From Arthonia radiata (Eukaryota; Ascomycota; Arthoniomycetes; Arthoniales; Arthoniaceae): a stretch of DNA of 64,000 nucleotides. Of the stretch, positions 23,561 to 34,194 are shown piece by piece (position 1 is the first letter of the stretch; every line of letters starts with the position of its first letter). The stretch is taken from assembly GCA_002989075.1 (NCBI GenBank), contig PSQN01000015.1:620001-684000 (forward strand). The letters are read 5' to 3'. The position numbers were made by a program, and so were the translations under genes. The notes below the pieces were generated by a model, which was not told where the DNA came from, searched no databases, and saw nothing but the letters and a program-made list of their open reading frames with translations.

Positions 23561-25182
23561 TAGTAGGTATATCATTCAATTTAAGACTAGTTTTAGGGCT
23601 AGACTCTCTATTTAGATACCTTTTAACTTGATTAGTAAGTTAGACTAGAACTAGATAAGGTAAGAATTTGAACTTACATACTAGCTAGAAGTAGTCTAAA
23701 TTAATCTATGATTAGTTTAGATGTAGATTTAGATCTAGATAAGAGTTGGAAGTTAGAATTGTATTGAAAGAATAAAAAAAATCTCTTAGAGAGGTTAAGA
23801 TAGTCTACTATATAGATAGAATATGAATTAGATTACTAAGTAGATTACTAATAGATAACTAACTAGATTACTAATATATTACTAATATTATATCATTAAT
23901 GAATATTAGTAAGAATAAGAATAAGACTACTAAATAATTTATAAGCTGCTTACAAATCTAAATTTAATCTAGACTTTGAAAATAATTTATTTTAAGCTAT
24001 TTTTTCTAGATATAGACTAGCTAAAAATATATATAGCTAGATAAATATTAATTTTATCTAATAAAAACTTTCACTAAGCTCTAGCTGCTATATTTACCTA
24101 AATAGGAAGGTAATTTTTACAGTTAATAACTTACTTACTAATAAGAGTTGCTTTATAATAAGAATAGATTAGTAATTGAATAAATATTAGTCCGACTACT
24201 ATTATAATTAAATGTAATTAGTAGTTTTTACTATAATTAGATATTTTAAATTGTTAAAATTAGTAAGCTGCTTTAAAATCTGGAGCAATTTTAAGCCGAT
24301 TTTGAACCTTATTTTAAGTTAATTTTAAAGTGGTTCTTAATTAGGCCTCTCTCTCCTCTTTCAAACTTAATTTTCTATTCTTATTAGCATCTAGATATAT
24401 TTACCTATCTAGTCTACTATTAAACTATCTACTAGACTACTAGTAATCTAGCAATCTCTCTAAATAAGTTAGTCTACTTATTTTATAAGTTATTATCTAG
24501 TTTTTTACTAATAATTCTTAAATTACCTATAGCTCTATTATCAATATTTAACTGCGCTAGTATATATCCTACTTTTATAGCTAAGTATCCTTCTATTGCT
24601 ACGCTTAAAGAGGCTAAAGCTACTCGTCTAGCAACTAATTTTAACTATTCTATTAAACTTAGAAATAAATCCTTAAATTTTATAAGGTACTAGTATCTTA
24701 GATTTATCTAGAAGGTAGATATTATCTAGTCTATATTTAGATTATATCTATTTTACTAATAGTTATCTAGATACTCGATTAACTAGCGATTTACAATATC
24801 AATATATTACTAGAAAGATAGAAGATTACTATCTTAGTCAACTTCTAAACTCTGTTCGTAAGGATATTAGCCCTACTAGGCTAAATATAGAAAGTAGACG
24901 TCTAACTAATTACTAAATAAAGATAGCTACTATAATTAATTAGGACAGATAAGGATTTATTTAAAGAGCTAAATACTATTAAAACTATTAGCTTTTAGCT
25001 TACTTATTTATGTTCTATATAGATATATAGATATATATAGAAGTATAGTTATATTTAGTCTTACTTAATAGTTTAGATAGTATAAATAAAGTATATAGAT
25101 TTTATATTATTATTTATAAAATTAAGCTTAAGTATTAGATATTATATTTATAAATTTATTTAAAAAGCTATTTCTAATCTAG

Positions 25183-25340
25183 AATTATTAAGCTTAATTT
25201 CTAATCTAAATTAGTAATCTTAAGTTCTAATTTAGACCTACTGATCTTAATACCTAATCTAGATTACTAAGCTTGATTTTTGATTTAGATTACTAAGCTT
25301 AATTTCTAATCTAGATTATTAATCTAAATTATTAATCTAA
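25183..25340. repeat. Degenerate tandem repeat, ~26-27-bp unit, about 6 copies
   Basis: Successive units of 25-27 bases resembling CTAATCTAGATTACTAAGC follow one another. Units differ mainly by transitions. The array lies just upstream of the hAT-like frame. Confidence 0.7.
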
Positions 25341-25654
25341 AATTTAGGATATATATACCTACTATCCTTTCTACTTAAAATGTTTTAGTATCTAGTATTA
25401 GTCTACTATATTATCTAGTATATTACTACTATCTCTAGTAATCTACTACTATATCTTACGACAATCCTACTGGCTCTAGCTTTATCCTACCAGATTCTAA
25501 ATCTATATCCTTTATATTTTAGGAGAATTATTTTAGAAAGATACTATAACCTCCTCCTACAACTTTAGAAGCAACTAAAATAATTAAAATTTAGTGTCTA
25601 TTATCTAAAACTAGTACTAATAAGCCTTGTCTAAAAACCTATACGCTAGCTTAG

Positions 25655-26161
25655 TGTTAAAAAGGTACAGGGAAGAAGAAGGATACTACTACAAAGAGTA
25701 GGAAGACGAGACCAGCTTGAGACTGGTACAATACTTAGGCTTAGTACAGGTACAATACTTAGTAGTAAGGAGAAGCTGTTGTTATATTGTCTGTCTTATT
25801 AGCTAAAATTCTCTAGAGAGATTCTAGCTTATATATCTAAGTCTAGCGGCCCGTATAGGACTTACTAGATATCTGTTCTTTTAATAGGAGCTAGATAACC
25901 TGTAACTTACCGCATAAGATAGTAATTCTGTCTATCTAAAACTATTAGTCTCTAAGTTTATTCTGTGTTGTCTTAGACTACAGGCCAGCTGTCTAGAATA
26001 GGTCGTATAATGCTTCTTTTTGTTTTAAGCCCGGGCTACTAGGCCCGATCCTTTAGGTAAAAGGCTTATTCTATTTTAAACCGAGACAGCTAGTAGGACC
26101 TGTTCGATACTCTAGGCCCCTAGGGGTTCTAGCTAACCAGCTAGTTAGTTAATTTCTAACA
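25655..26161 (-). repeat. Copia-A3 3' LTR
   Basis: 507 bp; in plus orientation TGTTAAAAAGGTACAGGG to TTAATTTCTAACA, with both termini preserved. Confidence 0.94.
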
Positions 26162-26164
26162 CAC

Positions 26165-29110
26165 CTTCTTAATCGACTAGTTATTTTAGCTAAATTGTAA
26201 GCTAATTTAAGTTCTAAACGTTAGTATTTTAGCTAAGTCGATTAGTTTTGTTAAACTATCTGCTAATTGTTCCTTTGTAAAAACGTATTTGAGCTCTATC
26301 TGGCCTATCTAAACGTTTTCTCTAATATAGTGATACTGTATATCAATATGCTTAGATTTAGCTTAGAAGGTAGGGTTTTTTATAAGTTCTTTTGTTAAAT
26401 TGCTGTCGGTAAGTAACAGTTTTACCGGCAAAACCGGGGTCTCCGGTCTAATTTAACCGGCTTGCCCGGACAAATATATGCTTGCCTGGTGCGTTGAAGC
26501 CCGCCGAGTCTTTTTATCCGCAGACTTTTTAAAAGTACCCGCTAAAACGGTAGTAATCGAATTTTCTTCGAAAATCCTAGACAGTTCGATAGCAATTAAT
26601 TAGATAAATAACTGTTCCTTTATAGCTTCTTTAAGGGTTATATATTCGGCCTTATAAGAGCTTAAGGCGATCGTTTTTTGTAGCTTCGAATTTTAGCTAA
26701 GGGCTCCGTTCCTGAGTAGAAAGATATAGCCGGTAGTCGATCTCCTGGTGCTAAGGTCCCCCCCCCAATCTGCGTTACAATAGCTAGTTATACCGTCTAT
26801 TAAGGAAGATTTATAGTAAAGGCCACGGTTAGGAGTTTTATCTAAGTAAGCCTAAAGGCTACTTAAAACTCTCCAGTACTCCTCGCTAGGATTCGACATA
26901 TACCGGGCTAGTTGTAAAGGCAATATCGGGTCTTATCTTTATTATTAGATATAAAATCGACCCAATTTGTTGCTAATAATTAGAAATATTAGTACTACTA
27001 GCTTAGTTAGGATTCAGTATCAATTTTAAGCCGACGGGTTGCAGTATTTTTTCGGGCATTCGGCCGTTTTTCTTCGAGTATTTGGTTAAAATTTTAGTTA
27101 AATAAGTCGACTAGTCTAGGCGAATTGTTTTTGCCAAGCGATCTCGGGTAATTTTAATTCTTAGAAACTTACTAACGTCTCCTAAGTTCTTAACTGTAAG
27201 AGTCTTATTTAGTTCCTAATAGATTCCGAAGATTGTTTCGGTAGAATCGGATACAGCTAATATATTGTCTATATAGGCGATTAAAATTGTCTACTTTCTA
27301 GTTCTTCGAATATAAACCGACTAATTGGATACTAGAGGTTCGAAATCTATTCCTCTTAGTAATTCTTGAAGATAGGCTTCTTACTGTCGGCCGGCCTATT
27401 TTAAACCGTAAAGGGCCTTCTTTATTTAACAAACTTTATTAGTTCCGTTAAATAGGCCAGTTGGTTGCTCGATATAGACAATCTTGTCTAACTTTGCGTT
27501 AGAATAAGCTAATTTTACGTTCTATTGCTTTATTTCTTAGTCTTTCTCTACTACTAAGGCTAGTATAAGCCGGTAGATAATTAAATTTACTATATTTACA
27601 AAGGTCTCTATAAAATTAAGGCCGGGTCTTTGCTAACAGCCCTTAGCTACCTAGCGGGCTTTAAAAATCGGCTCGCCCTCCGAGGGATACTTAATTCTCG
27701 GTACTCAGCGCCCTTTTAGCGCCTTTCTACCCGGCGGCAGCTTAGTTAATATCTAGATTTCTTAGTTAGCTAGCTTTTTGAGCTCCAACTACATTGCGTC
27801 TAGCTAAGAAGGTTAATCCTTAGATACCCTTATTTCTTTTAAGTTATTAGGCTCTTTAGTAACTGTAACTAAGGTCTATTTGGCGTATTGTTCTAGATTA
27901 TTATAGAACTCGTTAAACTAATTTTTGTCGGCGTTTTTGTATATAAAATCTATTTAATAGGCACAATCGATATCTAATCGACAAAAGTCTTCGGTACTTC
28001 TATAATCTAACTCGATAAAAAGGTTAGACTCGTCTAAAGCTCTAGTTTAGTATAGTTCTTATTTAGATTCGTCCGCTAGTTATTAAGATATAGAGAGGAT
28101 ATACTGTTTCTTATATAAAGAACTTCCTCCTTCATCGAGAGGTACCTCCCTATTATCTTAAGATTTAGCGGTTAGATTTAGCTTATTTTTGAACTTAACT
28201 TTTAGTTATTCTTTAGACTCTTTAGAAATACTCTTAGTTAATTAATTAACTATAGATCTCCGTAGGTCTCAAACAAATTTTCCTTTTTAAACGTAGACGT
28301 CTCTTCCTCAGTAAACCTTCTGGTTATTGAAATCTAAGAGCTTATATTAGTTCGATCTGTAGTCTATTAGGATATAGATAGTTACTCTAGCGTCTAGCTT
28401 TTTTGGTTTAGGTTCTTTAAGATAAGTAACTAAGCCCTAAATTTTAATAGTACTGACATCCAGTTTTTTGCCGTATTTTGCTTCGTACGGGGTAATAAAC
28501 CCCGGTAATCCGGTATAAGGGGTTCTATTATAAATATAGATAGCTACTTTTAACGCTTTACCCCAATATATCTGGGGTAGCCCGGCGGTATAAAGCATTG
28601 CTCGAACTTTACTAACAATTGTTCGGTTAAAGCGTTCGACTCGTCTATTTTGCTGAAGAGTATACGGTACGAATATCGTTAGAATAGCTTCTTTTTGTTC
28701 TAGAAGCTGTTTTACCTAGCCTTCCCGGTATTCTTTTACGTTGTCTAAGTATAGTCTTTTAAAAGAATGCTCGGACTATATTTCTTTTTGAGTAATATAG
28801 ATAGATAGTACGTCGAAAACCTAATCTTTAGACTATAGTACCTCGGTAGTTGTATACCGAGTTTTATTGTCTATAAAGCTAGTAAATAATCGACCTTTAA
28901 AAGAGGTTTACAGTACAATTAGCCTGCAAATATCTAAGTAGACTTTTTCTAAATAATTAGTCGATTTGTCTAAAGTTTCTTAGCTAACTTTAGCCGTTGC
29001 CTTTGCTTTAAAGCATATTTAGCAATTATCTCTCGATTTGTTCGAATAATTTATTCTTAGGGCAACCTTTTTAAGCTGTTTTAAGGCGTTTTTGCCTATA
29101 TGTTCTATTC
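26165..29110 (-). pseudogene. Copia-A3 RNase H, RT and integrase
   Basis: On the minus strand RNase H lies about 26165-26790, RT about 26800-27720, and integrase about 28290-29110, in one-to-one correspondence with 1977-5086 of Copia-A1 and 18440-21360 of Copia-A2. The C homopolymer in the RNase H region lies at about 26758-26766. It is broken many times. Confidence 0.88.
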
Positions 29111-29249
29111 GTTAATATTAAAGGTCAGTTTTCGAAGAAATAGTATAGAGAGATCGGACTGTATTAATAGTCTAAGCTTTTATTACTATTAGACCGTTAA
29201 TATACCGCCTCTCGGTAGTTAGTTGTCCGGTCTAATTAACTTTTAGCTT

Positions 29250-30540
29250 ATTTTAGCCAAGAGTTACCTTACCTCCCCTCTTTCTAAGCTTGTTAAAGCT
29301 TAGAAGGTTAATTTTAAATTCCTTAATAAATAAAACTTTGTCTAGAACAATTATTTTATTTATAAAGAACAGTTTTACCTTGCCTGTCTATAAGGCTCGG
29401 ATTAACTTCCTCCCTCTCCAACGAATAATCCGGTTAGTTGGCCGAATATCCGTTAGAAAGTCAATATTCGAGCAAATATAGCTTATTAAGCCTATATCGA
29501 GGATCTAAGAATTAGTAGAGTGATTGACTCTATCTAGTAATACTGTAAAGCATTGTTCTTCTTGTAGGTTAAAACTATGTACAGAAAATATTAAAAAATT
29601 GGTGTTTTCGGAGCTTTTGTTAAAATTTGGCCGGAGGTTTAGGTATTTTTTCCAACAAGTTGCCGGTTTATGCCCCTTTTTGTTGCAAAAGAGGCATTTT
29701 TCTTAGTTTTTACTTAGAGGTTTTAATTTTTCTCCGGTCCTTTGCGTCGATTTATTGTCTATTGCAGTAAAAACCTTTTCTACTGGGGTACTACCGTAGA
29801 TTCGGCGAGACTTATCTATAAGTTAACTAAATAAGTCCTATAGACTTATATCGCTAGTCGTTTACCGATAGCTTTAGCTAATAATAGCTACCGTATGCTC
29901 GTATTCGGGAGTTAGATTGTAGAGGACGTAGGCAGCTACTACCTTGTTGGGTAGTACTAGTCCTCAGGTTACTAAATCGTCCGTTAATTGCCTAATTTTA
30001 GTAAGATAAAGCTTAAGGTTTTTTACCTTACTAAGTATAGTGCTAAAGAGCTCCTTACAAATTAGAAACTCGAAACTAAAACCTTTCGATTTGTATAACC
30101 TTTTTAGGCTATTTTAAAGCTCTAAAGAGTTATAAATCCCCTTTATTTAAATAAGAGGACCGTCCTCTAGAGTTAGTTAAATAAGGGCTACTACCCTTAT
30201 CGACCGTTTCTAACGGCTAGCTTCAGTAATATCTCTAGCTAAATAGCCGGAAAAGGGGATTATAATATTACTATAGCTCTTTTTAGTTAAAAGAGCCTCT
30301 ATTTGAATCGACTAAATGTCTCAATTAGTTAAGCCCTTGAGTTTAGGAATCTTATAAGAGGAGTTTATAGCCGAATATATAGTCGGAGATTTCCAAAAAA
30401 AAAAGGAAATTCTGTTCTGATAGTTAAATTAGGCTAAAAATTTAGAGTCGATTGGTAATAGAATCGTTCGGAGGTGCCGATAGGTGTCGTAGGAGAAATA
30501 TTTTCTAAAAAGGAAATTCGAAAGGAATTGGTGCTAACCC
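29250..30540 (-). pseudogene. Copia-A3 protease and gag
   Basis: The protease segment lies about 29280-29500 with an ILDIGLISYIC core, the Copia-type active-site neighbourhood. The gag zinc knuckle is well kept at about 29655-29700: CLFCNKRGHKPATC-like spacing CX2CX4HX4C. Gag continues to about 30450. Short plus-strand open frames at 29290-29481 and 29524-29706 are antisense shadows. The region is broken many times. Confidence 0.83.
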
Positions 30541-30552
30541 GAACTTATAACC
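30538..30552 (-). other. Copia-A3 primer-binding site
   Basis: On the minus strand the bases directly inside the 5' LTR read GGTTATAAGTTCGGG, an eroded version of the initiator tRNA-Met anticodon-arm complement seen in the other Copia copies. Confidence 0.6.
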
Positions 30553-31059
30553 TATTAAAAAGGTATAGGGAAGAAGAAGAATACTACTATAAAGAGTAGA
30601 AAGACGAGACTAGCTTAAGACTAGTACAATACTTAGACATAGTATAGGTACAATACTTAGTAGCAAAGAGAAGCTATTATTATATTGTCTGTCTTATTAG
30701 CTAAAATTCTCTAGAGGAATCCTAGCTTATATATCTAAGTCTAGCGGTTTGTATAGAACTTACTAAATATCTATTCTTTTAATAAAAGCTAAATAATCCG
30801 TAACTTACCGCATAAGACAGTAATTCCGTTTATCTAAAACTATTAGTCTTTAAGTCTATTTTGTGTTGTTTTAGGCTACAGATCAGCTGTCTAGAATAGA
30901 TCGTATAATGCTTCTTTTTGTCCTAAACCCGGGCTACTAGGCCCGACTCTTTAGATAAAAGGCTTGTTCTATTCTAGACCGAGACAGCTGGTAGAACCTA
31001 TTCGATACTCTAGACCCCTAGGGGTTCCGGCTAACCAGCTAGTTAGTTAATTTCTAACA
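30553..31059 (-). repeat. Copia-A3 5' LTR
   Basis: 507 bp, equal in length to its partner and followed by the second CTTAG. Confidence 0.94.
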
Positions 31060-31209
31060 CTTAGTATATAACTAGTACTAGAAATTTAATAAAACATTTA
31101 AAATAACACTATCTTAATTATTCTAGAAATAAAGAAGAAAAGAATATAAAAATAATAGAAGATACTAGAACTAAAGCTTTAGAAGATCTAGAAGGTAAGT
31201 TTATACCTA

Positions 31210-31503
31210 ATAAATAGATATAAAGAAACTTCTCTATATACTTTAAACTATATAGCTAGACTAATAGCCGACCTTAAAATAGACTTTAGTTTATTAACTT
31301 AATATTTAAATATAAGGTTTTTTACTATATTTAAGTAACGTACTTTACCTTCTATTTATTTACTTAAGCTCCTCTTACCTTTTATAATCTATCTCGCCTC
31401 TCCTATCTTTTAGTCTCTAGTATACAAGATACCTACTATTAAGGTTAATAAGTATATAAAGTAAGTAAGCCTTATTTCAGTTTTTTTAGCGATTAGCATT
31501 ATA
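31210..31503 (+). repeat. Gypsy-A3 5' LTR, truncated
   Basis: It matches the last ~290 bases of the Gypsy-A LTR and ends GCATTATA, the eroded GCGTTACA. Sequence left of 31210 is the hAT-like frame, not LTR. Confidence 0.85.
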
Positions 31504-31539
31504 CTTTAATAGACTCGCTATAAAAGTAGAGAAAGTAGA

Positions 31540-33000
31540 TTAATTATATCTAGTACTTTAGTATCTAATAGCCGTAATACTGCAAATAGGTTAGCTAGTA
31601 GAATAGCTAGTATAAGTAAGATATTAAATATTAATATTAAGATAAAAAAGAGCTTCTTAGATAAACGTTCTAAAGTTACTTTATTCTTAATACGCCTAGC
31701 CGTATACTTTAAAACTTATAAAGACTAGTCTCTAAACGACACTACTATAGTTCTATTCGCTATCTTTTATATAAATAGAGATACTTATAAGTAGGTCGAG
31801 TACTATTTTAACGACTTTTTATTTACTTCGATAAAAGAAAGACGTAAAAATACTATTAAATTCTTTACTAGCTTTGTCTTCTTCTAGAAAAACCTTTAAA
31901 AAAATCTTTAATTAGACTAACGCTGGACGCGTCGCTATTAGAAAGCTTCGGAATTTAAAGTAAATAGAACCAGTAGGCAGGTATACTGCCAAATTTATAC
32001 AGTATGCTAATTAAACAGAATAAAACAAAAAACCCCTTATTAAGCCTTTTTATAAAGAATTTAAAGACTATATTAAGAAAACAATTTATATTTATAAAAA
32101 AAAGTTTAACGATTTTAATAGTTTTATACAATAAACTGTTAGAAATTAACCAACTAGCTGGTTAGCCGGAACCCCCAGGGGCCCGAAGTATCGGACAGGT
32201 CCTACTAGCTGTCTTAATTTAAAATAGAACAAGCCTTTTACCAAAAGGGTCGGGCCTAGTAGCCCGGGCCTAGTAGCCCGGGCCTAGGACAAAAAGAAGC
32301 ATTATACGACCCGTTTTAGACAGCTGGCCTGTAGTCTAAGACAACACAGAATAGACTTAAAGACTAATAGTTTTAAATAGACATAATTACTATCTTGTAT
32401 AGTAAGTTATAGGTTATCTAGCTTCTATTAAAAAGAATAGATATTTAGTAAGTTCTGTACGGACCGCTAGACTTAGATATATAAGCTAGAATCTCTCTAG
32501 AGAATTCTAGCTAATAAGACAGACAATATAACAACAGCTTCTCCTTGCTACTAAGTATTGTACCTATACTAAGTCTAAGTATTGTACCAGTCTTAAGCTG
32601 GTCTTGTCTTTCTACTCTTTATAGTAGTATCCTTCTTCTTTCCTACACCTTTTTTAATATAAACAAAGAAGATCGATAATAGTAACTTTAAAAGATAGAT
32701 AAAAAAGAAGAGTAAGCCTACTAATAGGTTCTATAAGACAAAGAATCGAGCAAACATACGATAAGACCGAGGCGATTCAATAGAGTTAGATTTTATAAAG
32801 CCTCAAGGAAAACTAAACAATTAGGAAAAGGAATACTAAATAAAGAATAAGCTATACTTGTATTACAAAAAACTAGGGCATTAAGCTAAGAAATACCGTT
32901 CTAAGAAGTAACAGTTTAATAGTACTAAACGAAGCGGACGCAATAACAATTAACCTTAAAAACCCCGCTTACTACGATAATAGTTTAATATAACTATCTA
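31540..33000 (+). pseudogene. Gypsy-A3 gag region
   Basis: It corresponds to 5601-6500 of Gypsy-A1, interrupted by the solo Copia-A LTR at 32137-32659. The zinc-knuckle neighbourhood lies about 32850-32900. It is strongly eroded and broken many times. Confidence 0.78.
32132..32664 (+). repeat. Solo Copia-A LTR with TSD TAAAC
   Basis: A single 523-bp Copia-A LTR (32137-32659) flanked by TAAAC on both sides (32132-32136 and 32660-32664), inserted in Gypsy-A3 gag. Gypsy-A1 carries the uninterrupted sequence near 6185. Solo LTRs with intact duplications arise when the two LTRs of an element recombine and delete the interior. Its extra length over its relatives is largely explained by a 14-bp direct duplication (CGGGCCTAGTAGCC) near 32251-32278. 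It is clearly less eroded than the host Gypsy. Confidence 0.94.
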
Positions 33001-34194
33001 GACGCAAGATAACGAAAATTGTAATAAAGCGATAAACGTACTTATAATCTTCGCTAATCGTTAAAATATAGACCTAACTAGAGGCCGTATACTTTAAGAT
33101 TTAGGGCTGCTATTAAAGATTAACTAAAACTAGTATAAATACGTAACTAGCCTAACTAAGGAACAGAAAGATACCTACTAAAATACCTTCTACTAGCTAA
33201 GTCTATCCGAATTATACTAGAACTAGAATACCGATAACGAGTTATAGAAGGAAACAAAGGAACGATAAATAAAACAGAAACAACAAAATCTGTAGAACTA
33301 GAATAACATTAACCGCATAATTCTAAGGCAATAGGTATTAAAAACCGTTATACTACACAAAATACTATTCTAAACTACGTACTATAATAATAATTGTACG
33401 ATTTATAAATCTAATAAGCAAGGGTCAGGATAGTAGCTAAAAAAACTAATATCTCTAAAATAAGGTTTAATACAAGAACTAGGTCTTACTTAAGAACAGT
33501 CTAAGTTATTTTATTTAGAAACTTAAGAGGAATTTAAGAAAGAATAGGCTATTAAAGCTAAGTAAGATAGCATCTACAATACGTTATAGACAAAATAACG
33601 ACTTAAAGACAATAATATAGATTCTAATAGTACAGAATCCTTTTTAAGAACAATATTAATTAGGAAGAATAAATCCTAATTCGTTAGAAAGGAATAATAT
33701 AGAGACTTTATTAGTTAGTCTTTTATAATAAGAAGTTAAGCACTAATAAAGATATTAACAATATTCTGAAATATATTTACTTACGCTTACGATAACTAAT
33801 AAACTACCTTATTAGAGATCTAAAATTACGTAATTAGTACTAATATCTTTAATTAACAATATATAACTTACAAACATAACAAGTTTTAACTAGCAATAGT
33901 TATATAATTAAAGTAAAGATTGTAAACAATAAACTAAACGTTATAATAAAAGTAGTACTAAAATATTTAATACAGAAATTCTTATAGTAAATTAATTAAT
34001 AATAGATTTTAGTATCTAAGATACTTTAGAGCGTATATAATTAACAGAAAAAAGACTAAATTAACTACTTTAAGGGTAGCAGTATCGGCCCGTTTAACGG
34101 TTAAACTCTTTAGAAGCCTAGCTTTACGTAAGCTCAGCTATTTATAAAATATATCTATACACTTAGATAATAATAAACAATAAAAACATTAAAA

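Larger units (their letters stand above)
21912..25654. other. Eroded AT-rich region with DNA-transposon-like remnants
   Basis: About 3.7 kb with no full gene. It contains a less eroded island at 22690-22795, a stop-free minus-strand stretch at 23406-23560, a plus-strand coding-like stretch around 24570-24720, a degenerate 26-27-bp tandem repeat at 25183-25340, and the first part of a hAT-like transposase frame from about 25442 to the Copia-A3 insertion point. Apart from these I see only RIP-type AT-rich sequence. Confidence 0.5.
25655..31059 (-). mobile_element. Copia-A3: Ty1/Copia LTR retrotransposon fossil with intact TSD
   Basis: A 5405-bp minus-strand Copia with two 507-bp LTRs (25655-26161 and 30553-31059) and a perfect 5-bp target duplication CTTAG (25650-25654 and 31060-31064). 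It is the best-bounded Copia of the window. Domain order from right to left is gag, protease, integrase, RT, RNase H. It is full length but broken many times. It inserted into the hAT-like remnant. Confidence 0.95.
25442..31217 (+). pseudogene. hAT-like transposase N-terminal remnant, split by Copia-A3
   Basis: A plus-strand coding-like frame runs from about 25442 to 25654, is interrupted by Copia-A3, and resumes in register at 31065 to a stop at 31215-31217, counting the CTTAG target once. It contains a Cys at 25595-25597, a later ITSTRNLIKHLK segment, and two His codons spaced HX3H at 31096 and 31108, followed by a Lys/Glu-rich helix. This resembles the BED-type zinc finger at the start of hAT transposases, but the second Cys of the CX2C pair is not evident. 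Internal stops are TAA or TAG, as expected if CAA, CAG and TGG codons were hit by RIP. The rest of the gene is lost at the Gypsy-A3 junction. Confidence 0.35.
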
